A stretch of DNA of 64,000 nt from Pseudopyrenochaeta lycopersici (lineage: Eukaryota > Ascomycota > Dothideomycetes > Pleosporales > Pseudopyrenochaetaceae): assembly GCA_003313425.1 (NCBI GenBank), contig NHZP01000060.1:1-64000 (forward strand), in the 5' to 3' direction. The position numbers were made by a program, and so were the translations under genes. Each line of letters begins with the position of its first letter. The first letter of the stretch is position 1. The notes under the pieces were generated by a model. The model saw only the letters and a program-made list of their open reading frames with translations. It made no database searches and was not told the DNA's origin. Below are positions 47,520 to 58,900 of this stretch, piece by piece.

Positions 47520-50500
47520 TTATCTTTAGGAGTTAGCATATGGTCTCTCGGATGCAGCGGAGCAGGATCAGAGGCTATGAAGACGGCGTTTCTGTCTCTA
47601 TTCTTAGAAATGATCCTGCACGTGATCCTTCTATATATGTTATACTGAATTAATAACCTTGCTGAAGCGCACCAAGGTCCACCTAAAATCGCTGATCTTG
47701 TCAGGTTTCGAACGATCCTGAAGTGACTGACAACAGTCACCTCTCCTACTTTAACTAGGACACTCCACGCAGTTCCTATAAAAGGATTAGTGCTTCCATT
47801 CGCAGTAACCACTCTATCTTAATGCGAGCTACCTTACTTATAGTCTTTATATGTAAGCTTTAATGCCTTGGCCGCACTATATCTTAAAAGGTTCATCTGT
47901 GCGCCAGTGTTAATAAGACACTTTACTGCATGCCTATTGAATGAGGCCCAGCAGGTTGGAAGGTTACACTGCACGTAGGCTATGCCTATCTTCTTTTGAA
48001 TTATTGTGGCTTCTTATTTAGTAGGATTAACTGAAGCTTTATGCTAAGTGTCATATGTTCCTGGGGCTTCATGCCTGGTTTGTGCATTGAAAGTCCTAAA
48101 TTGTATTAAGTTAAGCTCTAAATTCGGTCCTTTTTTGAGACTAACCGTCTCTACTTAATTTGATTTAACCTTTTTTTTATCAGAAAAATGCCTCCGAACA
48201 TCCCTAATGACATGGGCGGACGCGGGGTTGTGCGGGGTAAGGCACTGCAGTGTCAGCTAATTAGGTTCTAACAGGTCTCGCTTAGCTGACCTGGCGATTG
48301 CTGATTAGCTGGCTGGCCTAATACTTAATTCTACGGCGTTCACGCTGGCTAACGACGCGGCAGGCTTATTAATCGCTTTTAATATATTTCTAACTTGTTT
48401 TTGAAGCTGATGTTGGCTTATAAGGTCCCTAAAAGTTACACCACGCACCTCCTAACGCAGCATGGTAGTGGCGATACGGTTTGGATGCGGGCCCAGCAAA
48501 TGACGGAGCTCTGTGTCAGTAAGGCTGTTATTCTAGTTCTTCTTTTTCTTGTTCTAACTAATAAATTTAGGCTCAGCTTTTAAATCCTGAAAGCTTCTAT
48601 CGTTGTCTAGAGGCTGTATGAGAGAGAATGGCTTGTTATGGGCTTGGCTGGCGAATGGAATTGGCTCCACTTGTTCAAACTCCTTAATATCTATTAGTTC
48701 GAATGCAGTGTTGCCCCTTATAACAGGCATACGATGGTCCTTGACTATAACTCGCTTTAGTTGTTTAGAATGAGGAGGTTTGGCAGGAGCTTACTTCTGA
48801 ACTTTACTCTGCCTGACTTTCTTAAGAACTGGATCTTTCCTGATATTCTGACGCGTTTAAGAGCGTGTTGCTGTATAAGTTAAGCTAGTATTTACTGCTC
48901 CTTCCTTAAAAGCACTAAGAATAATGTCCTAAGATGTGACTTTATTGAGGGTAAAACACGCTTCAGTCGAGCCTCTTGGTAATATCCTGACGTTCTAAAA
49001 GTTTAGTAGGTCCTTGGCCGGGCTTATGGCTATCCTGCTATATCTATCTTCTGCAATCGTATTTGTATTAGGACTAACCACCTTCTGTTGCTGCATAGCT
49101 GGTAGTCTAAGCTTTCGATATTGAGCAGGCCTTGAGTCTACTCCATTAAACTTCTCTGGACATACTGCCGATGCTGGCTGATCTAAGACATCGTTAGTAA
49201 CTCTGTAATACTCCTGAATTTTCTGTTTCAACTAATAGAGCTGCAACGTTCAGGGTGCAGTTCCTTAGATTTGCCCTAACCTCTTGTGCGAAGGACCAAA
49301 ATAGTAAGTCTTATATCTAACTTCCCTGTTCTACTTAAAGCTAATCTAGCTAAGATGCAAAAGCAGCTGATATAGCTCACATTCTCTAGCAATATGACTA
49401 GGGAGGTTACACATATTACAAGTGTTTTGATATTCACGTCCTTGGATAGTAATTGCGCCTTGCTGAGGATTTAAGTTGCGAGGAGCCGTCGTTATGTACG
49501 AGCTATTATTCCTTTCCGATAGTGACTGCTTAGCATCATCTCTTGAGACGACTCGGCCGATGAAGTACGCGTACGTAGCTGGGTTCCTCAGAATCTGACC
49601 AAGCTTGGGATAAACCATCATCTCGTTGACCTCAGCTAGGCTAATCTTCCAGTCGCCGAGGGCTGAAATAAGGTCTTGAACCTCTGGATCTACACTAGGT
49701 AGAAGAGTAGGCCTAGCTTCCTCTTAAACTTTGCTTTTCTTATACTCATTAACTGCGTCTTTTAGCTGCTTAGCTGTTAATGTTTTCTTTTCTTAATTAA
49801 GGATCTGGTGTGCAAGCTTAGCCTCTCTTTCTGCATAACCAGGGGATATCTGTTTTATCCCCTCTCTCTAGCGGTACACGCGCTTAAGATACGTGTAAAT
49901 CTTCTTAATATTAAAACTCTCTAGCTTGTCTGGAATCGGCCCTTCATGCATGTGGATAAAGATTATATCTTGGTCTTCTCTTGGAAGGCCTCTGGCGAAA
50001 AAGAAGCCAGCCTCTGTCCTATGTAGCTGGCCTGTCTTAATGCAAGCGTTACTGTACGCTGCGAAGTTGGTTGAATACTCAGATAGTCCTAGGAATTTTC
50101 TTAACGTTTCAGAAACATAGGTCTCTAGGAACGCTCGCGTTCCCATGCGTTGAGCTATATCTTGATCGTGCTAATGCTCTTTTATTGCTTCTTAAAGCTT
50201 CTTCTAGTCTGGTACCCTGTATAGCCTTATTTTCTTAATAAAGCTTCTGCACATAGTGTTACAGAAGTCTGGAAGGATTCTTATCTTTTAATAGTCGTTA
50301 TAGCCGCTATTGTCTGCCTGGCGATTGAAGTTATCTAGGAACTTAGTGACGTCTTTTCCTGTAAATAGAAAGTCTTTCCTTGCCGGCCTCATAGGCATAA
50401 GTACTTTGCTGGTATCTATAGTATGTTTTTCAATGACCTTAATAGCCGGCGTAAGATCTGATCTGAATGACAGCGAATCTGGTGTCGATTCAGCCATGAG

Positions 50501-50569
50501 GATGGCTGAAGGCTGAATCCTAAATAGGCTGCTGCAGCCCTTCAGTATAACTGAATAAGGAGACTGCAA
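47507..50569 (-). pseudogene. B gag-protease frame
   Basis: One frame from ATG 50569 (a later ATG near 50500 is possible) to TAG at 47507. Capsid-like helices (about 50290-49870), CCHC knuckle C-x2-C-x4-H-x4-C (about 49415-49375), a Pro/Gln-rich linker that includes hairpin 1 (48251-48313), then aspartic protease. There Asp-Thr-Gly reads Asn-Thr-Gly (about 47912) with Ala-Gln-Met-Asn-Leu-Leu after it. Few RIP stops. At the end the sequence GGAAAAC (47513-47519) lies two codons before the stop, where pol starts in the -1 frame. Confidence 0.8.
48251..48313 (-). repeat. B hairpin 1, in the gag-protease linker
   Basis: Contains GTCAGCTAATTAGG and CTGATTAGCTGGC arms with the inner CAGGTCTCGCTTAGCTGACCTGG. 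Open in the gag-PR frame, so it is part of the coding sequence. Direct repeat of 43481-43546. Confidence 0.75.
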
Positions 50570-50828
50570 CTACTAGGCAGTTCCTTGCTAACGCTGATAA
50601 TTAACTAAAATCTGATACTGTACTACTTCTGAATTATTTCTTAATCGTTCATAGCTGTTCTCGTTTCTGTTTTCTATTATCTTATTCTTGTTCTTATTAC
50701 TATTCTGTTACTAAGTTAGCTTCCGCTCATCATATAGGAAGTCTTAATTTGTTATAGCAAGATAACAAGGATACAGCCTCAACAGAGCTGGTCCCTGTCA
50801 ACTCTTGGCTCCAAAAATGTAGAGGGGG

Positions 50829-50900
50829 TGGCCGCAACAGCGCCATCCCTCTCAAAGGTTCCGAAGGCTGGCCGCAACAGCGCCATCCCTCTCAAAGGTT
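50829..50900. repeat. Direct repeat in the B leader, 32 bp twice with period 40
   Basis: TGGCCGCAACAGCGCCATCC and the following CTCTCAAAGGTT occur at 50829-50860 and 50869-50900. Located between 5' LTR and gag; possibly part of a packaging or regulatory region. Confidence 0.9.
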
Positions 50901-51060
50901 TATCAGGGTTAAACAGACACCCAGCTCTTTCTAGGTAATCCTATGATCTCTGTATCGCAATGTAGCGCTCTCATATTTGTGTTTTCGACGTTAACAGTTC
51001 AATGCCATGTAGGCTTTTTCTGCTCTCATTAGCCATAGCCTAACCAGAACAGACCGTTGT

Positions 51061-51078
51061 GCCCCTTGGGCTTCGCTA
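51061..51078 (-). promoter_or_regulatory. B candidate primer-binding site
   Basis: Minus strand TAGCGAAGCCCAAGGGGC, five bases after the 5' LTR. A has nearly the same sequence in the same place (52583-52600). A primer site for a tRNA 3' end should begin TGG; TAG is what one RIP change of TGG gives. The priming tRNA is not identified. Confidence 0.5.
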
Positions 51079-51083
51079 TTATT

Positions 51084-51456
51084 TGTGGAGTTAATAAGGT
51101 GGTTCGGCACAATCCCGCAGTTCTGGTGTTGTGAATAAGAGGTAACGATGGAATCCAAACGTGCGTAAATAACAGGAGCAGCTCTGCCTGTGCAGTCTGC
51201 CAGAAACGAAGGTAAGTATGGAGCCTGATTAAAAGTAATAAACAAAATGGTCTGAAATCTCATGAATTAACGTAGCTAATGCACTAGCTACTTTACAAAA
51301 TCTCAGTTTTTGAAGTGAATTCTTGTGGAGTGTGGTGCATGAGGTTTTGGTGCATGACGTTGAGATCTCTCGCATCTCCAAGTCTTATCATCAAATCTCG
51401 CTGACAAAGGAAACCCATCATCACCTGATTGCCCAGGTACCCTGTGCAACGGCACA
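51084..51456 (-). repeat. B 5' LTR
   Basis: Minus strand TGTGCCGTTGCACAGGG ... CTCCACA, 373 bp. The first 13 bp resemble the A LTR start TGTGCCGATGCAC. Confidence 0.95.
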
Positions 51457-51460
51457 CTAT

Positions 51461-51551
51461 GTTTGCTTTCTTTAATAAATCTATTATTATATTAGTATTT
51501 AGATATATATAATAAGTAAAAGTTTTTTACTTACTTAAAGTAACTCTTAAT
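51461..51551 (-). mobile_element. CAGGG element E2, continuation beyond B
   Basis: Joined to 38811 across B, the minus strand reads in frame (Ile-Ile-Asp-Leu-Leu-Lys-Lys-Ala-Asn-Ile before Asp-Leu-Glu). It is cut at 51552 by the start of another CAGGG element, E3. Confidence 0.75.
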
Positions 51552-52251
51552 CAGGGTTGCCGTTTTACTAAGTAATAGTAATTACTATTACTAGGTACTG
51601 TTAGTAATTACTATTACTTAGTAATTAGTAATTACTATTTAGAATTTTTGTAATAGTAATAGTAATTACTATTACTAATTGCTTATAGTAATAGTAATTA
51701 CTATTACTTAGTAATTAGTAATTACTAAATAGTAAATAGTAATTACTAATTCTAAAAATAGAATATAGCTTATATATAATCTACAGTATAAGTATATAGT
51801 AATATTTAATAGTATAAACCTATACTATTAGTATAGAAGTTTCTAGTTTTAGTACTTAGTTCGTAAAAGTAAGCTTAATTCTTTATAGTAATTACAATTA
51901 CTAGTCTATAAAAATAATTACTAGTACTTACTATATAAATTTATAGTAGTACTAAAACCTAATAAGAAAGAAGTTAAATTTTATTCTAGCTTTTAATATT
52001 AACTCTACTTTCTTATTTTTATTAAGCTTTATATATAACTATATATATAGTAAATAATCTAAATAAATATAATTATAAAGTTTTAATTAGTAATAGTAAT
52101 TACTATTACTAGGAAAATAATAACCTTAAGTTATTAAAGTTTTTAAAGTTTTTAACGTTCTTAACAACCTTAACAACCTTAACAACCTTAACAACCTTAA
52201 CAACCTTAACAACCTTAACAATTTAATATATTATATTATATATAATACTAC
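51552..52251 (+). mobile_element. CAGGG element E3, 5' part
   Basis: Starts CAGGGTTGCCGTTTTACTAA and follows E1 from its 5' end (5529 to about 6190) with few changes. It is interrupted at 52252 by LTR element A2. From the E1 alignment, the sequence after A2 should resume with CTAC TACTAAAGC. Differs from E1 by an expanded 9-bp repeat (52159-52219). Confidence 0.9.
52159..52219. repeat. 9-bp minisatellite CTTAACAAC, six to seven units
   Basis: Tandem CTTAACAAC units within E3. The same place in E1 (about 6136-6165) has only about two to three degenerate units, so the array grew in this copy or shrank in E1. Confidence 0.9.
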
Positions 52252-52579
52252 TGTGCCGATGCACTTGGTGACGTAGTTACCGAGGGCATCTCAGCTAGGA
52301 TTAGGTAGGCTTGGCCGGGAAATCCGGGTATAAAGGTAGATAGATAGGACCTCCTTAGGAGGCATCGAATCCACCAAGTACTACCCACGCCGTACTGTCA
52401 AGTCCTGCTTTACCAGAGTCTCGATTATTCAATTCATCGTTGCCTATCCACCTTTGTCTACCTCGTTACCTGTCCCCGCACCTTACTATCTCGACTAACA
52501 CGAGATGCTCAGTTACTTCCACTGCGCGCAAGGCTACTATTAAAAGGGAGAAGTTAGCTAAGGCCTCTATTCCTGCACA
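52252..52579 (+). repeat. A2 5' LTR
   Basis: TGTGCCGATGCAC ... CCTGCACA, 328 bp. One difference (52267) from the A1 5' LTR. Confidence 0.95.
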
Positions 52580-52582
52580 AAT

Positions 52583-52601
52583 TAGCGAAGCCTAAGGGGC
52601 C
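52583..52601 (+). promoter_or_regulatory. A2 candidate primer-binding site
   Basis: TAGCGAAGCCTAAGGGGCC, three bases after the LTR; matches the B site except C/T. The first TAG may be a RIP form of TGG. A second TGG-starting sequence (TGGTGCAACC, about 52619) is farther away and less likely. Confidence 0.5.
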
Positions 52602-52982
52602 AAATTTTATCAACTTCTTGGTGCAACCTTAAGATCCCCTAAGCCGCTGCCATTAGAAAACAATAGAAAGGGGTAAAAACGACCCTAAGACTAATCTAGA
52701 TAGGTAATTTTTAAGCTTTAAGTAAGGCTTACCCGTAGCCTTTTATTTAAGATACACATAATAGTATGCATAAAAAGGACACATAGTTAGTTATTAGTTA
52801 TCAGCCAGTCATCAGAAAATTAAGCAAGCAAGAAATCAGTTCTCAGACAGGAACCAACGAAGGATCGAAGCCGTTAAGTTCAAGTTTAAAGTATTAAGTA
52901 TTAAGGAGAAAAACGCTGAGTCCTATAGACAATTAATTAAACAAAACACAAAACACCTAGTAAACTAAGAATCTAAGTTTAA

Positions 52983-55900
52983 ATGTTAACTAGCAAGTTA
53001 ACCTACGAGGAATTTCTATCTGAACTCAGTTACTACAGAGAAACTCCACAAATAGCTATCGAGACATCGGACGAGGAGGAGCACTCGCCAGCTACCCTTA
53101 CGCCTGCGCCTGAGCGAGCTAGCAATAACAAGACAAAAGACATTAAGACCCCGAGTCAAACGAGAAAAGAACAGACAATGGACATGCCAACTGCCCCAAA
53201 CATAAGCAGGAGAAACGTGTTGCTGCCTATGAGGCACGGCACTAGCCCAGTGTTTAACAGAACTAACGCGACTAAGTTCCTTAAGAGCTATAATCGCCGC
53301 GCGGAAAACGGAGGTCTTAATTAAGAGGAGAGACTCTGCGTGCTTCCTAACTTCTATAACAATAAATATAGTAACTTTATTAAAAGATCCCTTAAGTTTA
53401 AAGGGAGAGATTAGGAAGGCCTTTAAGAGCTTATTAAGGAATACTAGAAAGATAAGGATAAAAGTGCTAAAATAGGAACACGTGCGTACCTTAAGGATTA
53501 CATTACTTAATTAGCGCTGCAGTTCCCTGGCTTACCTAGCTATTACGCTAACTTCCTTATTTATACAGAAGCCTGTATTAAGTTAGGAAACATATCTAAG
53601 AAAGAAAAAGGCTACCTATTCTACTAAGGCCTGCCTGCTAAGGATAGAGAAGACGTACTTATTAGGATGCCTAACAGCCCAGAAGGAAGGCGTTTAGAAA
53701 CCTACTATATAGAAAGTATCTATAAGTTTATAAAGAAGATATACTAGTAAAAGGAGGAATTAAAGGAGGTAGCTGCTGCGGAACAACGACTACTCAGTTA
53801 ACATAACACTATCCTACGCAAAACCTCCTCCTTAGCTTTAGAAGAGGCAAGAAAGGTAGTTAAAAAGAAGAAAGGGCCTTAACTACCTAAGGTTAACGAC
53901 GAAGTAATAGATCTTGTATAAGCCTTTAAAGACGTTAGAATTAACGTTACTAAGTTAACTGAGGTTATAAACTAAAATAAGGCTATTGCGAAAGCCCTCC
54001 AGTCTCCTGCGAATTACGCATACTTCCTTAATTATGTAGTATAATAATAAGCACTATCGCAACTACGCTAACGGATGTATTATAATTAAAACGATAGAAG
54101 TTATGTAACTAATGTACCTCTAAACGTTGATTAGAGATAAGGCTCTACGTAGGTATAAGGGCGAGAACGACGCCTCACATGCAATATGTGTGGCTCAGCA
54201 GCTCATCTGGTTCGAGATTGCAATGCATACCGCGAACTTATCTCGTTAGGCTGGGTATCTACTTTCTTTATAAAGGAAGATAACCGCAGGACCTATTATT
54301 TTAGACTATCGCATAAAAAGCTTAGAGAAATTACTAGGTCTATTCCGCCAAGCTTTTAGCTTAACTAGCTAAAAAAGAAGGTCACGGAATTCTTTAAAGT
54401 ACCTAAGGATGTGCTAGACTAGCTAGCTTTAGTAGTAAGACCAGATATGTTTAGAGGAACAGACTTACGCGCAGGGGTAAGGAACCTAGGGCGAAGTTAA
54501 TAACAAGAGAACCTAGCAGCTAACAGCGTTACGGAAATCCTTAGCGTAGGAACTAAGATAGATGTAGAAGATAAGTTTTATAACTTCTAGGAAAATCGTA
54601 TACTTAACTAGTAATATTACGGCTTAGTTATAAGCCTTAATTACGTGGATAGTAACGATATTATTATAGGGGCGTTTCCTGAGGACCTCCTAGAAACTGC
54701 GGAAGTCTGTGCAGCTAGTTAAAAAGTAACACTAAGTAAAGATAAAACTCTAGAACGAGTTCGCTAAGGCGAGGTACGAAAGCCTGCGCAGCTATAAAAG
54801 ATTTTAGCTAGATAACTACTAGGAAACTAAAATAAAGAGCTAAGCTAATTTATAGAGAAAGGGCTGACTACTTCAGCCACGCCTACTTTAAGATAAAGAT
54901 ACGAGGGCGACGAGATTATGCACGATATAGGACCCGCGGGCGTGCCTGTTATAACGCCGCACAGAGGAGCAACAGTTACTGCTAAGCTGCTACCCTATCA
55001 GATACTAGATTACCTTAAGCTACCTGTTAATTACGCGTATTAAGGTAAAGAAAAGAAGGTTTAATTCTAAGAGACTTACGATAAAGAATAAAGCCTGGAA
55101 ATCTACTAACTATCTAGGATTATATTAGCTATCTTAAAGTAAGAAGTACGAGGATTAACTATAGGAGACTTACTTAGGCAGAATAATATTAAAGGCTAGG
55201 TTAGAAAGCTCCTTTAAGAAAAAGAAGGAACTAAGAAACATCCTATAGAAGTGAACGTAATAGTTTTAGTAAGCTAGCTAATTAGGAGCTGCCCTAGGTG
55301 CGCTAAGCTTAACCTAGGAAGCCTTATAATTGGCCGGAACTATCTAAACCCTAATAAACGCGAGGAACCTAAACCCTAGGTATTGAAATGTAACGTGATT
55401 GCAACCGTACATAACGCGCAGCAGCAACATATTATTAATAGTGAATCTGACACCTGGATTAATAGGGATGAGGTCACGGTAAAAAGGGCAGCCACGCAGG
55501 AAAGGCTTAGAGGAATAAAACTGATGCATTGCGACCTTCCTGTTTGTTAGGCATTATTTAATAGGAACGTAGTTAAATGCCTTATTAACACAGGTTCGCA
55601 AATAAACCTCTTAAGATTAAGTGCGGCACAAGCCTTAAGCATCGTCTATAAGGCTATAGAGTAACGCCCTAGGCAGATGAATAGGATTATGAGTGTAACG
55701 GGAGATACTGACGCCTTTATTAGCACGGCTTAGGACGTCCTAGTTAAAGTAGGGGAGGTCGTTATAAGGACGCACTTCTGAATAATAGCTAATCTAACGA
55801 GGTTAGCTATCCTTAGTAATCCCTAGTGTTCTATAGTAAGGTTGGCTATCTAGTATAACGTGTATAGTTGGGTTACGTGTTAAATAATCTCTGAGGATGG

Positions 55901-55988
55901 AACGAGGAACGTAGTCTTCCTAGTATTAGATCTAACGCCCTTTTACCTAAGTACAGTAGTAGTAGATTCTAATAACTTAGAAAACTAG
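52983..55988 (+). pseudogene. A2 gag-protease frame
   Basis: ATG 52983; 113 open codons with an acidic then Pro/Ala-rich N-terminus, then RIP stops. The capsid-like region runs to about 54100. CCHC knuckle at 54180-54221 (Cys-Asn-Met-Cys ... His ... Cys), in the same frame. A 350-codon linker follows, crossing hairpin 1 (55271-55335) without a frame change. Protease: Leu-Ile-Asn-Thr-Gly-Ser (55581-55598), Asp lost to Asn. Ends AGAAAAC then TAG at 55986-55988. Linked gag and protease in one frame, with the shift after the protease, is unlike elements that shift between gag and pol. Confidence 0.75.
55271..55335 (+). repeat. A2 hairpin 1, in the gag-protease linker
   Basis: GCTAGCTAATTAGG ... 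CCTAGGTGCGCTAAGCTTAACC TAGG ... TAATTGGCC; inner arms CCTAGGT/ACCTAGG. Direct repeat of hairpin 2 (59845). Open in the gag-PR frame. Confidence 0.75.
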
Positions 55989-58900
55989 ATGTAAGCGCAC
56001 AGATAGGGGAAGTGCGTTCGCATACCAACATTGACACCCTAGAAAATAAGGATATCAGCGATATCGCTTAAGCTAAGCATTACTAGGAAGTCTATCTTAT
56101 TAATAATAAGTTAGATTTTAGAGACTTTTCGCACTTATTTACTATACGAGACAGAAGCAAGTTATAAGCACGAAAGGACTATGCTGTGTTATAACTTATC
56201 TTGTTAAACGCGATAGCTAGTCTAGAAGTAAGCCTTAAAAGTATTATGTGCGAACTAAACCGCTAAACTTAGAGCTAGCAAAGACAGTAGTTGTAAGTTA
56301 ATACGATGTATAAGAAGGTGGCAGACAAAGTAAGGCTAATTAATGAGCTATGCTCCCTAGAACTAATAGAATTTGGAAGGGAAGACTGGCTAGAAATTGT
56401 AGTTGAGAACTAGTTGCTTTGCTTAAGCCTGAAGGGACCTAGCCTAAGACCTTCTAATTATCTCTTTGAATAACGATACGCGGATTTTCTACGAGGGTCT
56501 CGCCTTACTTCTGAACAAATAAATTAACTAAAGCTTAGATCCCTGCGGGCCTAAGAAAAGTAGTTAATGCTAGATATATTAATAAATTAAGAAGCAGTAA
56601 TAGCCTTTACCTTTACTAAATTAGGAAGGATTAGCGAAGACGTGTGCCTGCTATATAAGATAAAGACGATACCTTATAAAGTATAGCAGGTTAAGTCTTT
56701 TCCTGTGCTAAGAGGGATTAAGGAAGAGGCAGTAGCGATGTTTTAAGAAAGAATTGACTGAGGAACCCTTAAATGGTGTGATAGTTAGTATAGGAACCTG
56801 TGGTTCCTAGTTGCTAAGAAAGATAAGAAGTACTAGCTTATTAACAACGCAGTTTATATAAACAAGGTTTTAATACAGGATGCGAATCTCCTACTAATAG
56901 CTGATGAATTCTTAGAACGATTTACTAGATGCAAGATCCTCTCTCTTATAGATCTGTTTTTAGGATATAATTAGATCACACTCTACCCTAACAGCAGAGA
57001 CATGACTATATTCTAGACGCTAATTAGGTTGTTAAGATTATGCACGATAGTTTAAGGAGCTACAAACTTAGTTAGTGCTTTTTAGCGGATAATAATAAAA
57101 ACCCTAATTAGATATTAGCCTCACACTACGCTATTCCTAGATAATATTACGTGTAGTAGCTTAAAATTAATATATAATAACGAAGAAGTATTGCTAGGAG
57201 TTTAAAGATATATGCTAGAATATATCTAATAGCTAGACAGGGTACTTACTAATATTAAAAGAGCTAGGGCTATAGTCTTAGGGATAAAGTGTTACTAGGG
57301 AATAGACAGGCTAGGTATCGTCAGATATAAAGTAGGCGCTGAAGGAAGGTATCTAGATTACTAGAAAGTGGCTAAGATTTAAGATTAGCCTGAATACAGG
57401 AACGTGAAAGAAGTGCAGATGTTCTTTAGAATATGTGTTTATTATCGTATCTAGGTACTAAGTTTCGCTATTTAAGTAAAACTGTTGTTTACCCTCTTAT
57501 GAAACGAAACAGAATAGGTATAGGAATCGCCGCAGTAAGAAGTAATGCAGGATCTAAAAAATAAAATTACTAATACTCCTGTATTAGCTAGCCTAGATTA
57601 TAAATATAGACGGAGATTCTACCTTAGGGTTAATAGGAGTAAAGAAGGTGCAGGAGCTGTACTTGAGCAGGAAGGTAAGGATAGGAAGCGTCATCCTTAT
57701 TAGTTTGAAAGTGTGATGTAGTCACGAGCTAAAAGTTAGTAGTATTTAACTAAGCTTGAATATAGGGCGGTGCTTTAGGCACTAAAGAAATTCGGAACTT
57801 GGCTATATAGGCAGAACTTTATAATTAAGACGGACGCGCAGACGTTAATCGCGCAGTTAAACTAATTATTAGCTGAGACGCCAGGATCTGTTATAAATAG
57901 ATAGATGGCCGCGATTCTTATGTGGGAATTCGACATTAAGCACGTGCCTAGTAAAAAGTACGTAGTAGCTAACGTATTATCGCGGTACCTAAAACCTAAC
58001 GGATAGGAACTACTAGATTAGACGGAGGATAATTTAGAGGAATACGTTAAACACCTAATTAGCGCGATGGATAAGGCGCTACCTATTCAAGGACGGGCCT
58101 TAAAGAATAAATACTTAAACACTTTAGAGGAAATCGCCTAATTCCTCTTATTACTGAAACTTCTACCTAATCTTATAAGGAAGGAACTTCAGGCATAGAA
58201 AAAGAAAGCTATAAACTTCTTTATTAGAGATGGCTATCTATTTAGAAAAATGTCACGAAATATTGTAGTCTACAGGGTAGTTAATGACCCTAACTTACGA
58301 GCAGCAGCTATAAGCAACATCCATAAAGTCATCAGATATTAAGGCGTTACAGGCGTGTACAGCATGATAGTATAAAGGTATTAGTAGAAAAACATGTACG
58401 GCGACGTCAAGCTTTAAATATTAGCCTGTAAAGAATGCTAACTAAGATCTTCTAAGCGCATAGTAGATATGCTTACTAATACCTATAGTTACGCGCTGTA
58501 GGAAACAATTATAATTAACGTAGTATATATGCTGGAGCAAAACAGAAAGAGATTTCTAGTCCTCGCTAGGGAATACCTATCTAGGTAGGTTGAAGGTCGC
58601 GCAATCCCTAATAACAAGTCCTTAACTATTACGAAGTTTATCTACGAAGAAATTATATACAGATAGAGTATAACGAGGAAATTAATAGTAGATGGAGGAC
58701 CTGATTTTACTAAAGTTATTATAGCCCTTGCTAAGATATATAAGATTAGGCGCGTCTAATCATCAGCTTATAACCCTTAAGCGATAGGCAAAGTTGAAGG
58801 CGGTCACAAACTAATTGTGAATGCGCTTGCTAAGTTACTAGGGTTATGGGTTACGAATCTCCTAGCTGTGTTGTTGGCGGACAGGATATTAATCTAGGAA

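Larger units (their letters stand above)
38812..51456 (-). mobile_element. LTR retrotransposon B (12,645 bp, complete, minus strand)
   Basis: Two 373-bp LTRs (38812-39184 and 51084-51456) flanked by CTAT (38808-38811 and 51457-51460). The LTRs differ at six positions, all transitions, so B is a fairly young insertion. Leftwards: 5' LTR, candidate primer site (51061-51078), repeat-containing leader, gag-PR (50569-47507), -1 frame change, RT-RNaseH-IN (about 47519-43730), hairpin 2 (43481-43546), ORF3 (43421-39564), polypurine tract (39187-39197), 3' LTR. Same plan as A but clearly diverged in sequence, and much less RIPed. Confidence 0.95.

Noticed and set aside
48395..48583. 62-codon plus-strand ORF
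   Set aside because: Antisense to the B gag-PR linker; no start context or domain.
49926..50516. Plus-strand ORFs in element B gag
   Set aside because: Antisense to gag, which has a zinc knuckle and correct position on the minus strand.
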